14,088 bases of DNA, from positions 1 through 14,088 of the forward strand of contig JAHZHC010000026.1 of NCBI GenBank assembly GCA_019420505.1, given 5' to 3'. This DNA comes from Ruminococcus sp. GTDB taxonomy: Bacteria > Bacillota > Clostridia > Oscillospirales > Ruminococcaceae. The notes under the pieces are model-generated. The model had not been told where the DNA came from. It saw only the letters and a list, made by a program, of their open reading frames with translations, and did not search any database. Made by a program: the position numbers and the translations under genes. This document shows, piece after piece, positions 8,967-14,088 of this stretch (the first letter of the stretch is position 1; every line of letters starts with the position of its first letter).

Positions 8967-9929
8967 ATGTATGAAGTCATTATGAAGTATTTAGAAGACT
9001 ATAGTGAAATAAAGAATGCTGTATTTGTTTATCCTGCTAAAGACTTAGATTATCTTGGACGTTTGACATGTTCGTTCATGAATTCAAATGGAGGAACAAT
9101 CGTATTTGGAGTAGAAGATACTGGCGTTTCAATCATAATAAAAGGTTCACATTATGATATAACTGGCGTTTCGGAAAAGCTAAAAAAATTGTTTCCGGAT
9201 TATTGTGATCTTATTAGATATGGAAATTGTAGTATATATGGTGAAAAGATAGATTATATTACCGTATCGCCATCAAAAAATAAAGTCGCTTTAAATGGCA
9301 TAGCATATTACTATGACGATGATTCGCATTTAGCTGTTGAAAAAAAAGATATAAATATATTTTTATCGTACTGCTGGAATGACAGTAAGATAGCCGATAT
9401 CATTGATAAAGACTTACCACTTAAGAATAAGCGCATTAATATTGTTCGTGATACCAGAGAATTAGTATATAAAGATAGCATCGAGAAATATATGCAAACG
9501 ATTAAGGAACAGGATTATGTTTTATCCTTAATTAGTGATGCATATTTAAAATCTAAGAATTGTATGTATGAAATTTGTGAACTTATGAGAGATCGCAATT
9601 ATATGGATAGATTGCTTTTTATAGTTCTTTCTGATGACGATATAAACAAATATTGTAATAGAGAACAAGGCGGAGCCCATATTTTTAATGATGCAGACAG
9701 TATCAATTATAACCTATATTGGGCAAATAAAGCAAGAGAATATAAAGGAAAAATAGACCAGATTCCGGAAGGGAAAGCGAAAACCACACTTGAAAACACA
9801 TATCATATGTTTACAACCATAAACGATAATTTAGCTTCTTTTATTAATCAGCTAAAAACGAGATTATGTGTGAATTTCAAGCAAGTGGTTGATTCTGATT
9901 ATAAGGATATACTTAGATTCTTGGAATAA
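8967..9929 (+). CDS. AlbA_2 (Schlafen-type)-TIR fusion protein, putative NADase effector
   Basis: A 320-aa two-domain protein. Residues about 12-115 carry the core of an AlbA_2/Schlafen-type putative DNA-binding domain: SFMNSNGGTIVFGVEDTG at 36-53, matching the usual AN-x-x-GG-x-(I/L)-x-x-GV-x-D signature. The upstream E-x-K element of many AlbA_2 domains is not obvious. Residues about 129-222 form a TIR domain: INIFLSYCWND (129-139), IVRDTRE (159-165), LSLISDAYLKSKNCMYE (186-202). E202, after the C199-x-x pattern, is the likely catalytic glutamate of TIR NAD+-cleaving enzymes. The C-terminal 100 residues are unassigned. A typical role would be abortive infection by NAD+ loss on activation; here that is inferred from the family. 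It begins 10 bp after the ATPase gene, whose TGA overlaps the GAGGA ribosome binding site, so the two are probably co-translated partners. Confidence 0.82.
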   Translation: MYEVIMKYLEDYSEIKNAVFVYPAKDLDYLGRLTCSFMNSNGGTIVFGVEDTGVSIIIKGSHYDITGVSEKLKKLFPDYCDLIRYGNCSIYGEKIDYITVSPSKNKVALNGIAYYYDDDSHLAVEKKDINIFLSYCWNDSKIADIIDKDLPLKNKRINIVRDTRELVYKDSIEKYMQTIKEQDYVLSLISDAYLKSKNCMYEICELMRDRNYMDRLLFIVLSDDDINKYCNREQGGAHIFNDADSINYNLYWANKAREYKGKIDQIPEGKAKTTLENTYHMFTTINDNLASFINQLKTRLCVNFKQVVDSDYKDILRFLE

Positions 9930-9945
9930 TAGTTCATGCTATTAT
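9926..9945. other. AT-rich hairpin at the convergent gene junction
   Basis: ATAATAG (9926-9932) and CTATTAT (9939-9945) form a perfect 7-bp stem with a 6-nt loop. It overlaps the stop codons of the TIR gene (9927-9929) and of the convergent unknown gene (9942-9944). The stem has one G-C pair and no T-run follows on either strand, so it would be at best a weak bidirectional terminator. No other candidate terminator lies in the 12 bp between the genes. Confidence 0.25.
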
Positions 9946-10775
9946 AAAATAACCTTCACCCTACACACCCCAAAGCTCTGCTTATCCCGTTCAAGTAAGG
10001 TATCAGGGAATAAATTAAGCCACTTGTGGCTGAAACTGGTATTCCCAAAGTAAGCATTGAAGTTGGAAACAGGCAGGATAACATAGTCCGAATCATCGGG
10101 CTTGTTGGCAATGCAGTAAGCGACGACTGTCTCCGCAACCTCATACGGCAGCCCGTCAGGCAGAAGCACCTGTATACGCGCCTTCTCATCATCAGAAAAG
10201 GAAAAAGCCTTATCCGCCAGCGGTCCGAGCTCTAAAGCGTCCGCAAGTACATCATCAAACCGCAACACCCACGCTCCTTTGGTCTCGGGCGAGTAAAGCG
10301 ACACCTGATACTGCTTGACCTTATCTCTCCATGCGGCATCAAATCTGGTTTTCAGCGGCTCAGCATTGGAGAGAGTGGTCTTGCTCATGTTTTCGCTGCT
10401 CTTGCTGATGAACTTTTCGACCTTGTGAACGTGGCTGTAAAACCAGCCTTTTCCCGTCTTATCCACCAATTCGGGAAACTCCTCATGCAAATCACTGAAA
10501 TCAGTCCTGAACTGCCACTCCGCCTTCGGAGCGGCAGTTTTTTTGTCGGGGATACTGCACCACGCACAGAGAGCTCGCCGTGCATGATTCACATCGGGAG
10601 CACCATTTTTGAACATATATCCCCGAGCGATTATAGTCAGCACACGGCTCAGACCTGTGAAGTCCTTCATCATCTCAAAGCTGAAACGGCCGAGGAAGGA
10701 AAAGTCACGCTTGCCGCTGCACTTGTATACAGGCTTGTCAGTGTAAGCCTTGAATTCTTCAATTTCGTTCAGCAT
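9942..10775 (-). CDS. Hypothetical protein coupled to the RdRP-like polymerase gene
   Basis: A 277-aa soluble protein that I do not recognise. It has no signal peptide or membrane segment and no motif I can tie to a known enzyme. Visible landmarks are an aromatic N-terminal block with FLGRFSFEMMKDFTG (about 27-41), a short cysteine/tryptophan segment ALCAWCSIP (68-76), a polar helical middle, and a hydrophobic segment EVAETVVAYC near 216-225. The ATG overlaps the stop of the polymerase gene by one base (TAATG), with GAGGGAG 5 bp further upstream, so translation is probably coupled and the products are likely to act together. Composition matches the polymerase gene and is richer in G+C than the neighbouring + strand operon. 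Its interior carries, on the opposite strand, a good terminator hairpin (10512-10544). It could be an accessory subunit, nucleic-acid binder or effector; the sequence does not decide. Confidence 0.8.
   Translation of the reverse strand: MLNEIEEFKAYTDKPVYKCSGKRDFSFLGRFSFEMMKDFTGLSRVLTIIARGYMFKNGAPDVNHARRALCAWCSIPDKKTAAPKAEWQFRTDFSDLHEEFPELVDKTGKGWFYSHVHKVEKFISKSSENMSKTTLSNAEPLKTRFDAAWRDKVKQYQVSLYSPETKGAWVLRFDDVLADALELGPLADKAFSFSDDEKARIQVLLPDGLPYEVAETVVAYCIANKPDDSDYVILPVSNFNAYFGNTSFSHKWLNLFPDTLLERDKQSFGVCRVKVIL
10512..10544 (+). terminator. Rho-independent terminator on + strand, antisense to the unknown gene
   Basis: CTGCC (10512-10516) pairs with GGCAG (10533-10537) and CTCCG (10518-10522) with CGGAG (10527-10531), separated by one A/C mismatch and closed by a CCTT loop. 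Seven T residues follow directly (10538-10544). On the + strand this is a textbook intrinsic terminator. It lies about 580 bp after the TIR stop codon and wholly inside the opposing gene, so it could end read-through transcripts of the defence operon. It may also be a by-product of the coding sequence, since on the - strand it encodes an ordinary Lys/Ala/Pro segment. Confidence 0.5.
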
Positions 10776-13747
10776 TATTTCTCCCTCCTGACGTGCTTTT
10801 CGATCCTGTCCAGCAGCAGATCGAAGAGCACTTTTCTTTTGCCCAGAGCAACTATGTACCTGACTGCTTCATCAGGCTTCATTACGGCTTCTATCAGCTT
10901 TCGGCACTCGCCAGCAACTGCGTCACGGTAGTACGCATTCACGGATCTATTGAGATAAGCCTCCATAAGCCGTATGAACTCAGGCGAATCACTGTCACGG
11001 ATAAGACGCTTCCTGTCAGTGCGGTTGTTTTCATCGTCAATGTCAGCTATGAGATCAATGAGAACACGGTACCCTCCAAACCGGAAGTCGCTGAAAAGCG
11101 GATAATACCGTTCAAGCTCAGGTATCAAGTCTGCGAGAAAATCTTCACGCTGTTCTTTCGGAGTAAGGTGCCAGTTCTTAGCCTGCAACTCCTGCCTGAT
11201 AGCACTTATCCTCTCGGCAGGTATACCCTGAAACAGGGTATATAGCATATCTGCGTCGTATTCACGGTCCTGACTGCGGCTGTACAGTATGCGCTGAATG
11301 TCGTTTCTGCGCTGCCTGTCCTTGACTGGCTGACCGCAGGCTCTGATACGTGACAGACACCGTTCATAATCAGTAATAAGAGCAGACAGCTTTTCCATTT
11401 TGTCACTGCTCAGCTTGTCCTTCCAGTTTTCATCAGTTGCAAATGTGAAAAGTTCCTCGTCAGCGGCAGGCTTGTCAACAACAGGAACCGTATTTTTGCC
11501 CAGCATATACGCAAGATACGGCAGACGCTCTACATTGGAGTCCACCTTGTTCCAATCGGTATCAGCGAAGAACTTCTCAAACTGCTCCTCGAAGGTAGGC
11601 TCGTACCATGCACGGCGACCCTCGCTCTTTTCGAGCAGGCTCTTGTATTTCAGAAACTTGCTCTTAGCGACAGTCTTTGTGCCGAGATATTCCGTCAGAT
11701 CAGGCTTCACGCCGCTCTTGGCAGAGTCGATCTCAAGTCCAGTGAGAATAGCAAGTATCTCAGTTTCCTCACGGCACTTGTCACGAAGCTCGTCGTCGGA
11801 GTTCTCATTGTATGCGATGATACTTCTGTTCAGTGCCGCATTGGAGATCTGTCCAACTCGTGAAGAAAATGTGCTCTTGACCGTCTCGAAGCGTGCCTGC
11901 CAGTCGGTTGCATCACGGATAACAGGCTCAGCACTTGGTATCTTCAACAACGGAGTATTCGCCTTTGAATTGCGATTCACACAGCGGTTTACAATTGGGT
12001 CGGAGATAGTTTTTATCATATCGCCGTCGAAGTCCGCACCGCCGAGACGCTCCGCTGTCAGCGAGTCCCAGTTCACCATAACAACATCAGTGAGGTGGCT
12101 GAGATAATACTTCCTCATATTCTCAACGTCGGGATAGATTTGCAGCTGAACCTCTTCGTTTCGGGAAATGTGCGGATTACGCAACAGCGTACATTCATTG
12201 CTGTGCGAATATGCCATTGACGGAGCATAGAAAGCATTCTTCTCAAAATCACTCTGCACCGCACCGTTGTAGAAGTTGCGCTGACTTGTATTTCGCTTTG
12301 CCTTTTTTGGTATAAAATCTTTAAGAAAACCGAGCAGGTCTGCGGAGAGGTATCGGTTGTCGCCAGCAACGATAAGACGTCCGAGAGCGTACTGTTTCAG
12401 CACCGCCTGTGCCCGTGACTTCAATCTATCAGCGTAAACAGGCTCGGCAATGAACTTTGGATTTTTCTCCAGTATCTTTTTGAGATAGTAGTCTTTGCCT
12501 CCTCGGCTATACTTCCTGCCTGTGAAAAAGCTCAGGCGGTACTCCCTGTCAGTGCAAAGCCTGTAATATTCACGTTCAGTTTCTTTGGTGAGCCAGTGGC
12601 GGTTATCGTTCGCAGGAAAAGACAGCGGCAGGTCGAGAGGTCTGAACTCGTCCGCTGTCATTGAAAGTGTATTGAGAAACTGATAGTTCAGCTCCGTGAA
12701 TTTCTGCGGATTGTCTTTGCTGACACCAGAGATGTACAGAGCGTGCCTGTATCTGCGGAATGCGTCCCAGTAATCGTCCCAGCTCATATTGTTCTCGCAG
12801 AGCCAGCCGTAGCCTTTGAACATACTCTTGGTGAGAATTATGTCAACGTCTGAAACCTTATGCTCAACTCCCCATATATCAGTCAGCGTTGCAACTCCTG
12901 CGCTTTTGAAGAAGTCGTGAATGTCTATCTGATGCAGCATTCCCTTGATGTACGGCAGTCGTATCTGGAACGATGTGTGCTCGCCGCCTAACTTTTTATT
13001 GATGACCTTGGCGAACTCCTTGGAGATAACTCCTTCGCCGTCATAACCGAGAATATCAACACTTTCCCTGCGCTCAACACGGTGATATTTGCGAACGGCA
13101 TTGTCACTTCCGTCGTCTTCAACAGTGATAACGTCCGTGTCATGAACTGTGAACTTCGGATTGTCCACAACGATAACTCTGTGAGGCTTGTCGATGTCTA
13201 TACCGTCAACTCGAATACCACCCGAGAGCATAAGTCCGTTGTATGCGTACAGCTTGCTGAGCTGACACTTGGTTATATTCATTCCGAGGCGAATGCGCTC
13301 AGTTGCTTTGAAGTAGAAGTCCTCTCGGATAAACGACAGCACAGCATTCCTACTCATACTGGCGGAGCGCTCAAATGCAACGTACTTGTGCATACCGTTG
13401 CCAAAGTCTATCTCAACACCTCTGTTTGTAAACAGAGCAGCAGCCTTCTCCTGTAGCTGTGCATAGTAAGGGTGCGATGCGTCACGGTCAAACACCCTTG
13501 AGAAGTCTGCGTAAAAAATAACATCCGACAGGTCTGTCACAAGGTCAGCACTGTCATATTTGAAATCGTCACCGTGCAGTACGCACATTATCTGATAGAA
13601 AAGAGCGTTGTCCTCCTGCTCGTGAGCTGAGTGTTTCAGACAGCTCCGCAGTGCATTTTTATCAATAACTGTTTTGTAAAACAGTCCGTCAGGCTTTGAG
13701 TAGTTCAGCATTGCTCTGACGGACAGGTCATATATCCTATAACGCAT
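10775..13747 (-). CDS. Eukaryotic-type (QDE-1/RDR/YonO-like) two-barrel RNA polymerase
   Basis: A 990-aa protein with the ordered landmarks of the cellular RdRP family. First comes an AYNGLMLS segment (near 190) like the pre-barrel region of RDR proteins. Next is QIRLPYIKG (R263, K268, G269), matching the first-barrel R-x4-KG motif, then an LLRNP element (R523-P525) like the RDR TRNP motif. GGADFDGDM follows, with metal-binding D572, D574 and D576, then DSAKSG (674-679) like the RDR DFPKTG motif. Family members synthesise RNA from RNA (QDE-1) or DNA (YonO of phage SPbeta); which template this one uses cannot be told. Its length fits a single-chain enzyme without partner barrels. I chose the ATG at 13747: AGGTGGTGAG lies just upstream, and the GTG at 13813 would place the promoter inside the gene. 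It is co-transcribed with the 277-aa gene. Transfer from a mobile element is plausible. Confidence 0.85.
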   Translation of the reverse strand: MRYRIYDLSVRAMLNYSKPDGLFYKTVIDKNALRSCLKHSAHEQEDNALFYQIMCVLHGDDFKYDSADLVTDLSDVIFYADFSRVFDRDASHPYYAQLQEKAAALFTNRGVEIDFGNGMHKYVAFERSASMSRNAVLSFIREDFYFKATERIRLGMNITKCQLSKLYAYNGLMLSGGIRVDGIDIDKPHRVIVVDNPKFTVHDTDVITVEDDGSDNAVRKYHRVERRESVDILGYDGEGVISKEFAKVINKKLGGEHTSFQIRLPYIKGMLHQIDIHDFFKSAGVATLTDIWGVEHKVSDVDIILTKSMFKGYGWLCENNMSWDDYWDAFRRYRHALYISGVSKDNPQKFTELNYQFLNTLSMTADEFRPLDLPLSFPANDNRHWLTKETEREYYRLCTDREYRLSFFTGRKYSRGGKDYYLKKILEKNPKFIAEPVYADRLKSRAQAVLKQYALGRLIVAGDNRYLSADLLGFLKDFIPKKAKRNTSQRNFYNGAVQSDFEKNAFYAPSMAYSHSNECTLLRNPHISRNEEVQLQIYPDVENMRKYYLSHLTDVVMVNWDSLTAERLGGADFDGDMIKTISDPIVNRCVNRNSKANTPLLKIPSAEPVIRDATDWQARFETVKSTFSSRVGQISNAALNRSIIAYNENSDDELRDKCREETEILAILTGLEIDSAKSGVKPDLTEYLGTKTVAKSKFLKYKSLLEKSEGRRAWYEPTFEEQFEKFFADTDWNKVDSNVERLPYLAYMLGKNTVPVVDKPAADEELFTFATDENWKDKLSSDKMEKLSALITDYERCLSRIRACGQPVKDRQRRNDIQRILYSRSQDREYDADMLYTLFQGIPAERISAIRQELQAKNWHLTPKEQREDFLADLIPELERYYPLFSDFRFGGYRVLIDLIADIDDENNRTDRKRLIRDSDSPEFIRLMEAYLNRSVNAYYRDAVAGECRKLIEAVMKPDEAVRYIVALGKRKVLFDLLLDRIEKHVRREK

Positions 13748-13766
13748 AGTCTCACCACCTGCTAAA

Positions 13767-13795
13767 AGTATATCACAAAACCAACCAAAATGCAA
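13767..13795 (-). promoter_or_regulatory. Promoter of the RdRP-like operon
   Basis: On the - strand, TTGCAT (13795-13790), a 17-bp spacer, and TATACT (13772-13767). Transcription would start near 13760, giving a leader of only about a dozen bases that starts close to the AGGTGG ribosome binding site. The first copy of the 22-bp repeat ends one base upstream of the -35 hexamer, a position where activators or upstream elements act. This promoter supports the ATG at 13747 as the true start. Confidence 0.6.
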
Positions 13796-13796
13796 T

Positions 13797-13818
13797 AAGG
13801 ATACTGCTCCCACATTTT
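13797..13818 (-). repeat. 22-bp direct repeat, copy 1 (promoter-proximal)
   Basis: A 22-bp perfect repeat containing GTGGGAGCAGTATCC on the - strand, present again at 14031-14052 in the same orientation, 234 bp away. Beyond the 22 bp, the next 10 bases toward the polymerase gene remain similar, but identity is not continuous. This copy ends one base before the -35 hexamer of the polymerase promoter. It may be a regulator site or part of a dispersed genomic repeat. Confidence 0.7.
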
Positions 13819-13843
13819 AATTCCGAAATGCTCATTTTTATCG

Positions 13844-13882
13844 AAAAAACATTCAAATCTGTCGTCATAGCAGCTTTGAATG
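13844..13882 (-). terminator. Weak rho-independent terminator between the two repeats
   Basis: On the - strand CATTCAAA (13882-13875) pairs perfectly with TTTGAATG (13857-13850) around a 17-nt loop, and six T residues follow (13849-13844). The stem is AT-rich, so efficiency would be modest. It would insulate the polymerase promoter from transcripts arriving from beyond the right edge. It starts 3 bp after the stop of a - strand reading frame that is open to the window edge. Confidence 0.35.
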
Positions 13883-14030
13883 AAATCACTTACAAAGCTC
13901 TATTCTATGAGCAGTGCGGCTATTATTCAGTTTTAGTGAGAAAAGGTAAGTTCTCGTTAAAACATTATTGTATTTTGAAATTGCATTCTCAGGAGCAAAA
14001 AACATATGCAAAAACAAGTCGATTTGCACA

Positions 14031-14052
14031 AAGGATACTGCTCCCACATTTT
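14031..14052 (-). repeat. 22-bp direct repeat, copy 2 (promoter-distal)
   Basis: Identical over 22 bp to 13797-13818 and in the same orientation. Sequence on its downstream side on the - strand (TTTGTGC) loosely resembles the -35 region next to copy 1, but the matching -10 position reads CATATG, so a second promoter is doubtful. Only two copies occur in the window, so it is not a CRISPR array. Confidence 0.7.
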
Positions 14053-14088
14053 TCACTTGGGATAGCAGAAATCCGTCGGACACAGCCC

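Larger units (their letters stand above)
13819..14088. other. Upstream region of the RdRP-like operon, no confident gene
   Basis: Apart from the second repeat copy and the hairpin at 13844-13882, this stretch holds no gene I can support. A - strand frame runs from the window edge to a TGA at 13886-13888 (65 codons from a GTG at 14083). It has no convincing ribosome binding site in view and its product looks like random AT-rich translation. Because it is open to the edge, it could be the tail of a gene further right. A second, overlapping inverted repeat AGCTTTG/CAAAGCT lies at 13872-13899 without a T-run. Confidence 0.4.

Noticed and set aside
10512..10545. Seven A residues followed by a hairpin in the unknown - strand gene, as a programmed -1 frameshift site
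   Set aside because: The zero frame reads GAC AAA AAA ACT, which does not fit the X-XXY-YYZ pattern, the hairpin follows with almost no spacer, and the alternative frame yields only a short tail. Its terminator role on the + strand fits better.
11400..12107. 235-codon + strand frame opposite the polymerase gene
   Set aside because: It is antisense to the region encoding the catalytic DFDGD and DSAKSG motifs, is serine-rich like many shadow frames, and has no ribosome binding site or relatives I recognise.
13748..13813. Upstream GTG start extending the polymerase by 22 residues
   Set aside because: The extension would contain the promoter hexamers and part of the direct repeat, while the ATG at 13747 has a strong ribosome binding site just upstream.
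9942..13818. Insertion sequence or transposon bounded by the repeats
   Set aside because: Neither product has transposase or integrase motifs, both repeat copies are on the same side of the operon and in direct orientation, and no partner copy lies at the other end.
14005..14031. Second promoter downstream of repeat copy 2
   Set aside because: The TTGTGC and CATATG hexamers at the right spacing match consensus poorly, and no confident gene follows before the hairpin.
13797..14052. CRISPR array
   Set aside because: Only two repeat copies, 234 bp apart, with no regular spacers and no cas genes.
13886..14083. 65-codon - strand reading frame at the right edge
   Set aside because: No visible ribosome binding site, no recognisable product, and part of it is the direct repeat. 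It is open to the window edge, so a gene tail cannot be excluded, but there is not enough to call it.

Overview
This 14 kb window looks like an accessory defence island from a low-to-moderate GC, Gram-positive gut-type anaerobe. Clostridia, and Ruminococcus or a close relative, is my best guess. The grounds are strong AAGGAGG-type ribosome binding sites, sigma-A promoters with near-consensus hexamers, AT-rich intergenic DNA and the gene families present. The taxon is an inference; no rRNA or housekeeping gene is here to fix it.

Left part, + strand (76-9929): one long, tightly packed operon behind an almost perfect promoter (TTGACA, 17 bp, TGCTATAAT). The order is hsdR (type I restriction subunit), two tandem paralogous genes for small coiled-coil/zinc-ribbon proteins, hsdS (two-domain specificity subunit, TTG start), hsdM (N6-adenine methyltransferase), a 796-residue GHKL/HSP90-like (sacsin-type) ATPase, and a 320-residue protein joining a Schlafen-type AlbA_2 domain to a TIR domain. 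Gaps are 12, 50, 14, -1, 33 and 10 nt, so all seven genes are probably transcribed together. My reading is a complete type I restriction-modification system (recognise, methylate, cleave) carrying a second layer: an ATPase sensor or remodeller plus a TIR effector that could deplete NAD+ if restriction fails. That second layer is inferred from domains and context only. A consensus promoter on the - strand at the left edge (6-35) points to a divergent gene outside the window.

Right part, - strand (13795 down to 9942): a separate, more GC-rich two-gene operon. The first gene (990 aa from its ATG at 13747) has the landmarks of the two-barrel, eukaryotic-type RNA-dependent RNA polymerase family (QDE-1/RDR, and bacterial or phage YonO-like enzymes): an R-x4-KG motif, an RNP motif, a catalytic G-x-DFDGD motif and a downstream D-x-x-K-x-G motif. 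The second gene (277 aa) overlaps it by one base (TAATG), so it is probably translationally coupled; I do not recognise it. The polymerase promoter (TTGCAT, 17 bp, TATACT) is abutted by one copy of a 22-bp perfect direct repeat. The other copy lies 234 bp upstream, and a terminator-like hairpin lies between them.

The two operons converge with only 12 bp between stop codons and no strong terminator there. A well-formed + strand terminator lies about 580 bp inside the convergent unknown gene, so the + operon may be read through into antisense RNA next to a gene for an RdRP-like enzyme. The most novel items are the RdRP-like polymerase with its coupled partner, and the composite type I R-M, zinc-ribbon pair, GHKL ATPase and AlbA-TIR operon.
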